A stretch of 64,000 nucleotides of DNA from Pseudooceanicola nitratireducens (GCF_900109195.1 NZ_FNZG01000005.1:82223-146222); one strand, 5' to 3'; numbered from the stretch's first letter, positions 34,350-43,138 are shown. Made by a program: numbers and translations. Notes: generated by a model not told the origin, from the sequence alone.

Positions 34350-35255
34350 ATGAAGAAATCCCAACTGATCCTCGCTGCTGTGCCGATCGTTTGCGCATTG
34401 GGCGGCTTTGGTGCCGGCACCTTCCTGAAGGGCGCGGACCACGGGACCGACATGACCCATGCCGCCGACACCGCGCATGAGGCCAAACCCCACGTTCCCG
34501 CCCCCCGGACCGAAGCCGAAGCCGCGCTGCACGCGCTGGCGACCGAAGACGGGCACGGCAAGGATCATGGCGCGGATCATCAGACGGGACATGACATCGC
34601 CAAGCCGATGGATCACCCCGACACCGGCAAACCCGACAGCCACGGCCCGGAAACCCTGACCAAGGTGTCGATGAACGACGCGGCCACGCACAAGGCTCCG
34701 CCGGTTGGCGACGTGCCCGAAGTGCACCGCATCGATTACGACAAGCTGGCCAAGGCCGAAGCCGAGATGAAGAAGAAGGCGGCCATCGCCAAGGCCCGCG
34801 CCCGCCAGGAACAGCGCATGGCCGACATGAAGAAGGCACCGCGCGCCGCGCGGGGGGCCCATCCTTCGCTTCTACCGCTGGAGACCGAGGCCAAGATCCA
34901 CGAAGAGGCGATCAAGCGCATCGTCGATTCCGATGACCACGTGGTGAAGATGGGCCGCCTGACCGTTCCGGTCTATGGCGCGCGCTCGACCGCCTATTAC
35001 GTGGCCGACTTTGCCATCACCGTGACCGACCTGGACCAGGCCGGATTCTACTTCACCGCCGAAAACGCCACCCGCGTGCGCGACCAGGTGATGACCACCA
35101 TGGCCACCATTGCGGAAACGCAGCTTCTGCGCGGCCCCAAGGTGGAAAGCGAAGTGGTCGCCGAACGGATCGCCAAGGACCTGCGCGACCGCTTCTTCGG
35201 GGTCGAGGATTTCCTCTTCCTGTCGCTTTACAAGACCGACGTGCCGCGCGGCTAA
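34350..35255 (+). CDS. FliL-like protein with a His/Asp-rich linker
   Basis: 301 residues. An N-terminal membrane helix or signal anchor (about 5-25, LILAAVPIVCALGGFGAGTF) is followed by a long low-complexity region (about 28-120) very rich in His and Asp (for example DGHGKDHGADHQTGHD, KPMDHPDTGKPDSHG), a charged helix (DYDKLAKAEAEMKKKAAIAK), then a C-terminal FliL-like periplasmic domain (GRLTVPVYGARSTAYYVADF ... TDLDQAG ... DFLFLSLYKTDV). A second FliL-type protein besides 10532-11059. The His-rich part could bind metal; this is inference. 98 bases after flgH, likely same operon. Confidence 0.6.
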   Translation: MKKSQLILAAVPIVCALGGFGAGTFLKGADHGTDMTHAADTAHEAKPHVPAPRTEAEAALHALATEDGHGKDHGADHQTGHDIAKPMDHPDTGKPDSHGPETLTKVSMNDAATHKAPPVGDVPEVHRIDYDKLAKAEAEMKKKAAIAKARARQEQRMADMKKAPRAARGAHPSLLPLETEAKIHEEAIKRIVDSDDHVVKMGRLTVPVYGARSTAYYVADFAITVTDLDQAGFYFTAENATRVRDQVMTTMATIAETQLLRGPKVESEVVAERIAKDLRDRFFGVEDFLFLSLYKTDVPRG

Positions 35256-35257
35256 GC

Positions 35258-35917
35258 TTACTCGACCGCTGCGACCAGACCCGCCAGCGCGGTGCTGCCA
35301 TTGCTCAGATGCAGCATCGACTGACCATTTTCCAACGTCAGACGTTCCACCACGGCCTTGGTATAGGGCGATGAGGTCAGCACGTTGCCCTCGGGATCAG
35401 TTGCGATGATCTCGGCGGTATAGATACCGTCGTCGACCGGCAGGCCTTCGGTGCTCAGCCCGTCCCAGGTCACCGTGTGCAGCGTCTCGGCCGAGGTCTC
35501 CAGCCCTTCGATCTGCGCCACGGATGTGCCCGCGCTGTCGCGGATGATCGCCCGGACCTCGTTCGCGGTGGTGCCCAGCACATAGTCGAAACTGCCCTGC
35601 CCGCTTTCCAGGTCGAACAGATCCCCGGGGATCGAGACTTCGCGCCCGATCAGGCCCAGATCCTGCGTCAGCCCGACGGTCGCCAGCTGCGAGGTGATGT
35701 TTTCCAGATGGCTGTTGGTCTGGATGCCCTGTTCCACCTGGCTCAGCTGTGCCAGCTGCGACACGAAGGTCGAACTGTCCATCGGCTCCAGCGGATCCTG
35801 GTTGGTCAGCTGCGCGGTCAGAAGCTTCAGGAACGACTGGTAATCCGCCGTCAGCTTGTTCGAGGCAACCTGGCTCAGCGTCTGTGTGCTGCTGGTGGTA
35901 CTGGTGACTTCGACCAT
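35258..35917 (-). CDS. flgD: Hook-capping protein FlgD
   Basis: 219 residues. N-terminal LTADYQSFLKLLTAQLTNQD then PLEPMDSSTFVSQLAQLSQV is the strong FlgD signature; the C-terminal part has the FlgD Ig-like and tudor-like domain (HTVTWDGLSTEGLPVDDGIY). It caps the growing hook. Last gene of the minus-strand group orf252-sigma-fliK-flgD, 11 bases after fliK, and convergent with the FliL-like gene with 2 bases between stops. Confidence 0.93.
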   Translation of the reverse strand: MVEVTSTTSSTQTLSQVASNKLTADYQSFLKLLTAQLTNQDPLEPMDSSTFVSQLAQLSQVEQGIQTNSHLENITSQLATVGLTQDLGLIGREVSIPGDLFDLESGQGSFDYVLGTTANEVRAIIRDSAGTSVAQIEGLETSAETLHTVTWDGLSTEGLPVDDGIYTAEIIATDPEGNVLTSSPYTKAVVERLTLENGQSMLHLSNGSTALAGLVAAVE

Positions 35918-35928
35918 TTTGGCCCCCT

Positions 35929-37299
35929 TCAGGTCAGGACGTTCAGGCGGCCATCTGCTGCAATGGCCGGTTGCGCCACTGGCGCGATGTCAATTTCGGG
36001 TTCAGCGTCGTCTTCCAGGACCAGGCGGCTGCTGGCCCCGGCCTGTTGCCCCTGCTGGGCGGCCTGGCCCTGCTGGCCAAAGTCCTCAAAGCTCATCGCC
36101 TCTTCCCCGACCGAGGCGCCGCCGTCGCGCAACAGCCCGGCCAGCATTTCGCGGTCGGACCGCATGGCGTTCAGCACCGCCGGGTTTTCGGCCCGCAGCA
36201 CGACGCGCAGCTTGCCTGCCTCGTCGGCCGAGATCTCGATCTCCATCTTGCCCAGACCCTGCGGGGTCAGTTCGATCTTGGTGGTGCCCTCGGCAAAGCT
36301 GACGCCGCGGATCTGTCCGGCCAGGTTGCGCGCCAGCCCCTGCGCGGGCGACGGCTGGGACGTCTGTACCGGGGCCGAGACCTCGGCCACGGCGGCGATC
36401 ATCGGGGCGGCCGTCGGCTGCGGGGCGGCCAGGATGGCCTGCACCTCGGGCGGCAGGCTGCGATCTGCGGGCGCGGCCACGGCCTGTGCAAACAGGATCT
36501 TCAGCGCGTCGGGCAGCGGGGCCGCCTGCAAGGCATTGGTGGCATCGGTCGCTGTGGCGGTTGCGCCTGCGACGGCCTCGGCCACGGCGGCGTCGGGGTC
36601 CAGCTTGGCCTCGGCCTCGGTGCCCGCCTGCCCCATGGCGGCGCGGAAACGGGCCAGCGTGTCGCCCAGACCTTCCCCCAGGCCCTCGCCCAGGGTGTCT
36701 GTCAGCCCCTCGCCCAGGTCCGCCAGGGTCGTTTCCAGATCACCGGTGGCTCCCTGGGCCTCGGTGCCCGCCAGAACCGCCTGCGCCACGCGGGCCAGCG
36801 GCCCGGCAGCGGCGGTGTCACCGGCCAGAAGCCCCGTGGTCCCGCCCGCGCCCAGAAGGTCGCCATCCAGCGCGCCAAGCGCCGACAGATCCAGCGGGCC
36901 CAGCACCTGGCCCAGATCGGCGAAATCGAAACCCGCCTGCTGCAACATGCCGTCCAGCTTGGTCAGCATGGATTTGGCCCAGTCGTTCAGCGCAGTGGCA
37001 TCGGGGATGACGCCATCGGGGAAGGTCTCGGCCAGGCTGTCCTGCGCTTCGGCGCGGAACTGGCCCAGCAGATCGGCCAGCTTGGTCAGCTTGCCCTGCC
37101 CGGTGGTCGTGGCTTCGGGTTCCTGGGTCATGACGCGCGCCATCAGCGCGGCAAATCCCCCTGCCCCGTTGGTCTGACCCGCGGTCTGGCCCGTGGCCTG
37201 CGCGCCGTCGCCGTCACTTTGGGACGTGCGCGCGCTGGCGGTGGCACCGGTCTTGGTGCCTGCCTGGGCCATGGCCCCGAAATTCAGAATCGTTGTCAT
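35929..37299 (-). CDS. fliK: Flagellar hook-length control protein FliK
   Basis: 456 residues from ATG 37299 (MTTILNFGAMA). A long Ala/Gly/Thr-rich N-terminal ruler region is followed by a conserved C-terminal domain: EGTTKIELTPQGLGKMEIEI, ADEAGKLRVVLRAENPAVLN, AMRSDREMLAGLLRDGGAS. The C-terminal domain acts on FlhB to switch export specificity. Downstream of the sigma factor gene by 30 bases and 11 bases before flgD. Confidence 0.85.
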   Translation of the reverse strand: MTTILNFGAMAQAGTKTGATASARTSQSDGDGAQATGQTAGQTNGAGGFAALMARVMTQEPEATTTGQGKLTKLADLLGQFRAEAQDSLAETFPDGVIPDATALNDWAKSMLTKLDGMLQQAGFDFADLGQVLGPLDLSALGALDGDLLGAGGTTGLLAGDTAAAGPLARVAQAVLAGTEAQGATGDLETTLADLGEGLTDTLGEGLGEGLGDTLARFRAAMGQAGTEAEAKLDPDAAVAEAVAGATATATDATNALQAAPLPDALKILFAQAVAAPADRSLPPEVQAILAAPQPTAAPMIAAVAEVSAPVQTSQPSPAQGLARNLAGQIRGVSFAEGTTKIELTPQGLGKMEIEISADEAGKLRVVLRAENPAVLNAMRSDREMLAGLLRDGGASVGEEAMSFEDFGQQGQAAQQGQQAGASSRLVLEDDAEPEIDIAPVAQPAIAADGRLNVLT

Positions 37300-37329
37300 A
37301 ATGTCCGCTCGCCTCAAATCGGCGATGCC

Positions 37330-38079
37330 CTAGTTGAGCATCGCCTTGTGAAAACCGTTGTCCAACAGGAACCGCCGCAGCCGGGTCATCGCCCGCCGTT
37401 CGACCTGGCGCAGGCGGTCGCGCGACATCTCCATCGCATCGGCCAGCTCTTCCAGGGTCTCGGGCACGGGCTGAAGCTTGCGCCTGCGGATCACCTCGGC
37501 CTCTTCGTCGTTCAGACCGGTCATGGCGGATTCGATCAGCCGGCGCTGCACCTGGTGCAGCGATTCCGCCGCGGCTGTTTCCTCGGGCGTCAGATCGGCA
37601 CTGACAAGCGCGTCCATGAACGACTGGGTGCCGTCCCCCATGGGGGCGTCCAGCGCGACGATGCCCTGCATCGCCATGGTGATCACGCTCTGATCCTCTT
37701 CGGCCATCTTCCCGCTGCGCATCTCGGTCACGGCGCGCACGGGCACGTCGATCACGGAACGGATGCGGGTCGCGGCGCTGGTCACACCGTTCATCACCCA
37801 CCATCCGGCGTAGGTCGAAAACCGAACGTCCTGGCCCAGGTCGAAATTGTCGGCGGCCCGGATCAGACCCAGCACGCCCTCGGCGGCCAGATCCTCCTGG
37901 TGCACGGGGTTGTCCGTGTACCGTACCGCCATCGACCACGCCTGCCGGGCATGGGACCGTATCAAAAGCTCAAGCGCTTCCTGGTCGCCATGATCCTGCC
38001 AACGCCGGATCGCGTTTCTCTCTTCATCTAACTCCAGCAGCGGGATTCTTGCCGCCGCCTGGACACTGTCTGGCATCAT
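37330..38079 (-). CDS. RpoH-related sigma70-family factor of the flagellar cluster
   Basis: 249 residues from ATG 38079 (a TTG at 38112 is also in frame). Region 2: EDLAAEGVLGLIRAADNFDL then VRFSTYAGWWVMNGVTSAAT; region 4: LEELADAMEMSRDRLRQVER then RAMTRLRRFL. The layout resembles RpoH rather than FliA or ECF factors, but the RpoH box (QRKLFFNLR) is absent, so it is not a standard heat-shock sigma. As no fliA, flgM or rpoN is seen in the window, it may be the cluster's dedicated sigma factor; target promoters are unknown. Between fliK and the unknown gene at 38178. Confidence 0.75.
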   Translation of the reverse strand: MMPDSVQAAARIPLLELDEERNAIRRWQDHGDQEALELLIRSHARQAWSMAVRYTDNPVHQEDLAAEGVLGLIRAADNFDLGQDVRFSTYAGWWVMNGVTSAATRIRSVIDVPVRAVTEMRSGKMAEEDQSVITMAMQGIVALDAPMGDGTQSFMDALVSADLTPEETAAAESLHQVQRRLIESAMTGLNDEEAEVIRRRKLQPVPETLEELADAMEMSRDRLRQVERRAMTRLRRFLLDNGFHKAMLN

Positions 38080-38177
38080 TTCGTGTGCCTGCTTTCCCTG
38101 CCAAAAAAGCAAGTACAGAAAAGCACAGAACAGGAATTCTTTGAAGAATTGTTTGATTAAAGAATGGTTTAATTAGG

Positions 38178-38936
38178 TCAGTTTCTTTGAGAATTGTTGA
38201 CCTGAACCGGGGAAATCCTTGTTGACACACCGATTTCCTTGGAAACCGTGGCGCCGACATGCTGCAGCCAGTCTTCGAACCCGCGGGTGCCACCCTGGGC
38301 CAGCATCAGCCGTGCGGGGACCGCCGCCGGGCCGCTGATGGCGAAACTTGCGTCCAGCGCCGAGAGATAGCGCAGCAGTTCCGGACGGCGCAGGAAGTCC
38401 GCGCGATCGAACAGCCCGCAGGTATCTGCCCCCGGCACCCCTGCCCCGGACCAGTAGGACCCCAGAGAGGCCGCAAGCCCCAGCCGGAATTCGGTCGGAT
38501 CCAGCGCGGTGTGGCGGAAGCCGCTGGCCTCGATCAGCTGGTCATAGCTGCAGGCCATGGCATAAAGCGCGTCGGTCTCACGTTCCATCGGGAACAGACC
38601 GGTGCGCAGCAGGGTCAGAAGGATTTCGCCCAGGATCATGCCGGCGTCATAGGACACGGGGTTGGTCGATCCGGCGTCGCGCAGCACGACCAGCGCGCCA
38701 TAGGGCACGTCGACGCCCAGTTCCTCGACCAGCACGTCGCCCAGGGGCAGCGCGGGCATCAGTTCGGCATCGTCCAGCATGACGGCAACCCGGTCGCTGC
38801 CCGCCTGGGCCGAGACCAGCACGTGGTGCACCGGAACCAGCGCGCGCAGCTGGCGGGACAGGGCCTGCGCCTCTGCACCCCGTGCCGGCCGGATACGCCC
38901 CGTCCAGATGTCTTCCAGTACTCGGTCTTGTCCCAT
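38178..38936 (-). CDS. Unknown protein upstream of the sigma factor gene
   Basis: 252 residues, not recognised. No signal peptide or membrane helix; mixed alpha/beta composition with LSRQLRALVPVHHVLVSAQA, PYGALVVLRDAGSTNPVSYD and a helical C-terminus ending QVNNSQRN. It precedes the sigma gene by 98 bases in the same direction and likely shares its transcript. The pairing suggests a possible regulator of the sigma factor, or a FliK/FlgD-associated factor; neither is shown by the sequence. Confidence 0.6.
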   Translation of the reverse strand: MGQDRVLEDIWTGRIRPARGAEAQALSRQLRALVPVHHVLVSAQAGSDRVAVMLDDAELMPALPLGDVLVEELGVDVPYGALVVLRDAGSTNPVSYDAGMILGEILLTLLRTGLFPMERETDALYAMACSYDQLIEASGFRHTALDPTEFRLGLAASLGSYWSGAGVPGADTCGLFDRADFLRRPELLRYLSALDASFAISGPAAVPARLMLAQGGTRGFEDWLQHVGATVSKEIGVSTRISPVQVNNSQRN

Positions 38937-39137
38937 GAAACCGCCCCAATATCTTGTGGGTCCAACCTATAGGTAGGCGGGCGCTGATAAAAGGAAACTA
39001 TCCGGGAAGGGCTGCGAAATATGGGGATAACTTTTCCCCGTTTCGCTAGATATAGCGGGTAGCCCAATGGGCAGACGAAGGCAAGGCGTTTACAGACAAG
39101 CGCCTTTTGCAATTTTCCGGGATGTGGATAAACGACC

Positions 39138-39170
39138 GCCGCCCGCGCCGGGAAATCGGGCGCGGGCGGC
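39138..39170. terminator. Strong GC hairpin downstream of motB
   Basis: Perfect 12-bp stem GCCGCCCGCGCC (39138-39149) with GGCGCGGGCGGC (39159-39170), 9-base loop, 57 bases after the motB stop (minus strand). No T tract, so a rho-dependent or bidirectional end is possible. Confidence 0.5.
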
Positions 39171-39203
39171 CATTGGCGGGCGTTTCCGATCTGGAAACAC
39201 CCG

Positions 39204-39218
39204 TTAACGCGGCTTTAA
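39204..39218. promoter_or_regulatory. Consensus-like CtrA site
   Basis: TTAA (39204-39207), seven bases, TTAA (39215-39218); extended form TTAACG ... TTTAACG matches the CtrA pattern TTAA-N7-TTAA. It lies between the motB stop and the gene at 38178-38936, about 270 bases upstream of that start. The only exact spacing of this type I found in a flagellar interval. Confidence 0.4.
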
Positions 39219-39226
39219 CGATTCGA

Positions 39227-40276
39227 TCAGCGATTCGAGGGCAGCGCCTGCGGCAGATCCTCGGGGCGTGGCGGCTCGGGGTAGGCCAGCAGCACGCTGA
39301 TGCGCCGGTTCTCGGCCGCCTCGGGGTTCGCCGCATTCAGCGGCTCGGTCGAGGCGAGGCCGGAAATCCGCTTGATCCGCGACGGCGACACGCCGGTGTC
39401 GATCAGCACGCGCCGCGTGGCATTGGCGCGGTCGGCCGAGAGTTCCCAGTTGGAATAGCCGACGCTGTTGGTGAAGGGCACCGCATCGGTGTGGCCGGTG
39501 ATGACGATGGCGTTCTTCATGTCCGCGATCGCCTCTCCGATGATGCGCAGCAGGTCGCGGGTGCGGCTGTCGACCCGGGCCGAGCCGCTGGTGAACATGG
39601 ACTGCCCCGCGTTGTCGACGATCTGCACCAGCAACCCGTCCGAGGTGCGGTCAAAGCGCAGGTTCTCGCCCAGGTCCCGCAGGTCAAGACGGTCGGCGAT
39701 GTGGCGGCGGATCTCGTTCTCCAGCTGCTCCATCTGGGCTTCGCGCTGCTTCACCTCGGCCTGATATTGTTCCTGCATCGCCTGCGCCTCGGCGGCGCGT
39801 TCGGCGGCAGTGCCATCGAATTCCTGGTCGCTCGTACCGTCCTGGCCGGCCTTGGTGGCGGCGTTTTCGACCATGGTGCCGTCTTCAAGCGTCTCGTATT
39901 CCACCAGAACGTCGGTAGCTTCTTCCCGCAGGCGGCTGTCGAAGACGGCCAGCGGGTTTTCCTGTCCAAAGCTGGGCAGGCGGGTGTTGCCGTCGGGCGT
40001 GTTGGACCCGCCCTGTTCGCCGTTCGGCGCAATGATCTGGCCGTCCAGCATGCCCTGCCCCTTGCCGCCCGATTGCGACAGCGACGGGGTGAAGTAATCG
40101 GCCAGCCCCCTCAGCGCCTCTTCGTCCGAGGCGGCCAGGATCCACAACAGAAGGAAGAAGGCCATCATGGCGGTCATGAAGTCGGCATAGGCCACCTTCC
40201 AGCCGCCGCCGTGGTGTCCGCCACCGCCGACTTCTTCAATCTTCTTGATGACGATCTGTTGGTCGTTACCTGCCAT
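39227..40276 (-). CDS. motB: Flagellar motor stator protein MotB
   Basis: 349 residues. One N-terminal membrane helix with the proton-channel Asp in KVAYADFMTAMMAFFLLLWI (Asp32); then a plug/linker region and a C-terminal OmpA-like peptidoglycan-binding domain (about 215-340) with GHTDAVPFTNSVGYSNWELS and SADRANATRRVLIDTGV. Partner of MotA (45896-46762), which is encoded about 6 kb away on the other strand. Last gene of a minus-strand group after two MucR-type genes. Confidence 0.95.
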   Translation of the reverse strand: MAGNDQQIVIKKIEEVGGGGHHGGGWKVAYADFMTAMMAFFLLLWILAASDEEALRGLADYFTPSLSQSGGKGQGMLDGQIIAPNGEQGGSNTPDGNTRLPSFGQENPLAVFDSRLREEATDVLVEYETLEDGTMVENAATKAGQDGTSDQEFDGTAAERAAEAQAMQEQYQAEVKQREAQMEQLENEIRRHIADRLDLRDLGENLRFDRTSDGLLVQIVDNAGQSMFTSGSARVDSRTRDLLRIIGEAIADMKNAIVITGHTDAVPFTNSVGYSNWELSADRANATRRVLIDTGVSPSRIKRISGLASTEPLNAANPEAAENRRISVLLAYPEPPRPEDLPQALPSNR

Positions 40277-40318
40277 GCGCCCTCTGCCTTATGCCCGCTT
40301 CGTGTTGTCGGGGGGTGC

Positions 40319-40336
40319 GCGCCCCTTGCGGGGCGC
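40319..40336 (-). promoter_or_regulatory. Stable GNRA-type hairpin between mucR and motB
   Basis: GCGCCCC (40319-40325) and GGGGCGC (40330-40336); on the minus strand the loop is GCAA, a stable GNRA tetraloop. No T run follows, so it may be an mRNA processing or stability element, or an attenuator. Confidence 0.4.
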
Positions 40337-40342
40337 CCTGCG

Positions 40343-40756
40343 TTACGCGTCGGTGTCCAGTTTCTGGACGCCGCGGTCATATTTGCCAAAGCCCGCCTGT
40401 TTGGCGTGGCTGGCCTTTTTCCGCGAATAGCTGGGGGCAACCAGCGCGAAATCGGCCGGAAGCCCGAACATCGTGCGATACTCCGCCTCGGTCAGCCCGT
40501 GTTCCGCGCCCAGATGCCGTTTCAGCATCTTGAAGCCCCGACCGCAGCACAGGCAGTATACCTTGTCCTCGGTCACGGCGCGGTCCAGCGGCAGCGCGGG
40601 TTTCACCGCGCCAGTCTGCGGCGGCTCGGGGGTTTCCCCCGCGCCGCCCATCAGCTTGTTGTACAGTTCTACAATCGCGTCCGGTGTACTATCCGGCCGC
40701 GCAGCATAGGACGCGACGATCGTTGCGATCATGTCCTTTCTGCTCTGGTCTGCCAT
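40343..40756 (-). CDS. mucR: MucR/Ros-family zinc-finger transcriptional regulator
   Basis: 137 residues from ATG 40756 (an in-frame ATG at 40768 adds 4 residues). MucR pattern with an intact prokaryotic zinc finger: C-L-C-C-G-R-G-F-K then RHLGAEH gives C-x2-C and H-x4-H spacing, followed by GLTEAEYRTMFGLPADFALV and APSYSRKKA. These proteins bind AT-rich DNA and control motility and surface genes in alphaproteobacteria. 66 bases before motB. Confidence 0.88.
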   Translation of the reverse strand: MADQSRKDMIATIVASYAARPDSTPDAIVELYNKLMGGAGETPEPPQTGAVKPALPLDRAVTEDKVYCLCCGRGFKMLKRHLGAEHGLTEAEYRTMFGLPADFALVAPSYSRKKASHAKQAGFGKYDRGVQKLDTDA

Positions 40757-40829
40757 GAGATGCCTCAATCACTGCCATTCGGGGCCATCGTCCGATCTTT
40801 TGCCGGATCCGACCCTCTTTTGGTTATTG

Positions 40830-41156
40830 TTATCCATGATGACCTTGCCTTTGCGCGGCTGCTCTCCGCGCAAGGTAGTTGGCCGCCACCATGGGGTATT
40901 CGGGGGGAAGCCCCCATCTGTCCCGATATTCTTCGGGTGTCATCCGGAGCGTTTCGCGAAGATGCCGCCGAAGCAGCACCTGACGAGACCCCGTTTCCAG
41001 GCAGACAAGGAAATTCGGCGTCACGCTGTCTTCGATCCGCACCGCCGGCCGCAAGGCCTGCGCCGGGCCGGTTGCGGCACGCGCAAGGAAAGACCGGGAT
41101 GTCAGCCAGGCCAACAACCCCTTTCGTCTTTCAAAAACGCCCCGTCCGATACCCAT
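40830..41156 (-). CDS. Small MucR-like protein with degenerate zinc finger
   Basis: 108 residues from ATG 41156 (GGGG upstream); a TTG start at 41213 is possible. The second half is MucR-like (LRMTPEEYRDRWGLPPEYPM, VAANYLARRAA), but the finger reads CLETGSRQVLLRRHLRETLR: second Cys and last His are missing, so it probably cannot hold zinc in the usual way. It may act as a partner or modulator of the intact MucR encoded 73 bases downstream. The N-terminus (GVFERRKGLLAWLTSRSF) is not MucR-like. Confidence 0.65.
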   Translation of the reverse strand: MGIGRGVFERRKGLLAWLTSRSFLARAATGPAQALRPAVRIEDSVTPNFLVCLETGSRQVLLRRHLRETLRMTPEEYRDRWGLPPEYPMVAANYLARRAAAQRQGHHG

Positions 41157-41272
41157 TTCAGCCCCTGTCCAGGCGCTTCTGCGCCTCCTGTTGAAGAACA
41201 GATAGGCCAACAAGGTTAAAGACCGTTATAAAGCCGGAGTTTTTCATGCGATGACAAGATTATCCCGTGGCT

Positions 41273-43132
41273 TTACGGACACACAGCCGTTTTCATCATG
41301 GAAAGCGGCTGGTCCCATTGCCCCAGTTTCGCCTGACGATACAGCTTCAGGTTGCCATACCAGGGGTCGATGTCGCCCTCATTGCCCCAATACCACATGC
41401 ATTCCGACCCCGTGGGGATCAGCACATGGGTGTCGTCATGCCCGATGGCACCGGCCACATGGGCGGTGGTGTTGTCGATGGTCAGGATACGGTCCATCGC
41501 CGCGACCTGGGCAAAGAAGGTCGCCAGATCGGCCATCTGATCGACTTCGGGGTCGTCCAGGATGGTGATGTCGGGGCGCGCGCGCTGTGCGGCCTCAATC
41601 TCAGACGTGCGGTCGCCGTATTGCAGGTTCACCACCAGCGCGCCCTCGGGCACGGCACTGACGATATCCATCAGGCTGACCGACCGCAGATGCCCCAGCA
41701 TGGACCCCGAGGCCCAGGCCGCCCCGATGATCGGCCCGCCTTTGGCCAGGGCTTCGTACTTGCTGCGCAGATGCTGCATCCGGGTCGCATTGGGCGTGAC
41801 CCAGGGTTTCTGATGCGCGGCGCGGTCGGCCGGATCGATGAATCGGGTCAGATCCCCGATATACATCATCTCGTTCGCCTTCATCTCGCGCGGTTCCGAG
41901 GTGAAGACATTGCGGTCCATCACCTCGAACCCATAGGCATTGCCTTCCAGCGCTTTGATGAAACGCGCGTCAGTGGCCAGCGTGACCTTGGTTTTGCCCA
42001 GATCCACCGGGGCCAGCCGCAGCAGACCAAGAAGCGCCAGCTGGTCACCGACCCCCTGTTCGCCGATCAGGAACAGCTGCTCTAGCGCCTTCAGATTGTC
42101 CGGGTCCGAGTTTTCATAGGGGATATAGCTGCGCTGGCGCTTCTCGAAGCGGTCCTTGAAGAATTCCGGCCCGCGGGTGAAATCGCCCTTGCGCATCAGG
42201 AAGGCGCCATAGGCCTTGGACACCTTCAGCTTGGCCCCCGTAACGTGCATGCCTTCCAGATAGGCGTCGTCGGCCTCATCGCTGCGGCCGATGTCCTGCA
42301 GGATGTTGGCGACGATGCCGCGGATTTCGGCATAGCGGTCGGGGTTGGTGAATTCATGCGCCTCGGCCAGGTCCAGCGCGACCTCGGGCTGGTTCGAAAT
42401 CCGCAGCGCCAGCACCTTATATAGCACGACCGTATCGCGATCCTTGGTGGCGTCATCTGCCAGCAGCTCGTCGGCCAGCGCGATCGCGGGGTCCAGACGG
42501 CCGGTATAGATCAGCGCGCGCAGGCGGGCGATGCGATAGCCCTCTTCCTCGGGCTTCAGCTTCCAGGCCTTTTCCAGCCAGACGGCGGCCTTCCCGGTTT
42601 CCTCGATGTCGGTCAGCATGTCGGCCAGCTTCATGCTCAGCTCGGCATCGTCCTGCTTGGCGATGACCGGCTGCACCACGTCGACGGCGGCCTGGATCCG
42701 GCCCATCTGGCGCATCAGCTCCATATAAAGAACCAGCAGCCCCTTTTCGTCGGCCCCGGCGGCAAAGGCGCGGGCGGCGGTGCGGGTGGCCTCTTCGGGT
42801 TTGACCTGAAGCACATGGGCCTTGGCCAGACCGACCAGCGCCGAAGGCTCCGACGGGGCGAAATCCAGCGCGCGCTGGAAAAAGGCCGCGGCGGTGTCGC
42901 CTTCGCGCTGCGCCAGCGCGGCACCGCCCATGACGACCCAGGCATGCACGGATTTCGGATGGCTTTTCGTGATCGGATGGGCCAGCTGCACGGCCCGCAG
43001 CACGTTGTTCTGGTTCAGGGCCTTGTAGGCCTCGTGCAGATCAAGGCTTTCCGACCCCTTGATGCCATAGATCTTGGACGCCTTGGCGATCCGGGCGCGG
43101 CGGTCTTTGCGGGAGAGTGCGGTTTCGGCCAT
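41273..43132 (-). CDS. TPR-glycosyltransferase-like protein
   Basis: 619 residues, cytoplasmic. TPR-like repeats cover about residues 30-330 (AWVVMGGAALAQREGDTAAA, FFQRALDFAPSEPSALVGLA). The C-terminal part (about 340-615) resembles the glycosyltransferase half of TPR-linked sugar transferases, with LFLIGEQGVGDQLALLGLL, ILTIDNTTAHVAGAIGHDDT and a PWYGNLKLYRQ end. Together with the next gene upstream (6 bases away), it is a candidate for modification of flagellin or another axial protein. The donor sugar is unknown. Confidence 0.65.
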   Translation of the reverse strand: MAETALSRKDRRARIAKASKIYGIKGSESLDLHEAYKALNQNNVLRAVQLAHPITKSHPKSVHAWVVMGGAALAQREGDTAAAFFQRALDFAPSEPSALVGLAKAHVLQVKPEEATRTAARAFAAGADEKGLLVLYMELMRQMGRIQAAVDVVQPVIAKQDDAELSMKLADMLTDIEETGKAAVWLEKAWKLKPEEEGYRIARLRALIYTGRLDPAIALADELLADDATKDRDTVVLYKVLALRISNQPEVALDLAEAHEFTNPDRYAEIRGIVANILQDIGRSDEADDAYLEGMHVTGAKLKVSKAYGAFLMRKGDFTRGPEFFKDRFEKRQRSYIPYENSDPDNLKALEQLFLIGEQGVGDQLALLGLLRLAPVDLGKTKVTLATDARFIKALEGNAYGFEVMDRNVFTSEPREMKANEMMYIGDLTRFIDPADRAAHQKPWVTPNATRMQHLRSKYEALAKGGPIIGAAWASGSMLGHLRSVSLMDIVSAVPEGALVVNLQYGDRTSEIEAAQRARPDITILDDPEVDQMADLATFFAQVAAMDRILTIDNTTAHVAGAIGHDDTHVLIPTGSECMWYWGNEGDIDPWYGNLKLYRQAKLGQWDQPLSMMKTAVCP

Positions 43133-43138
43133 GGCCTG

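Noticed and set aside
35971..38031. Long plus-strand frames opposite fliK and the sigma factor gene
   Set aside because: Low-complexity translation; minus-strand genes have clear family motifs and operon spacing.
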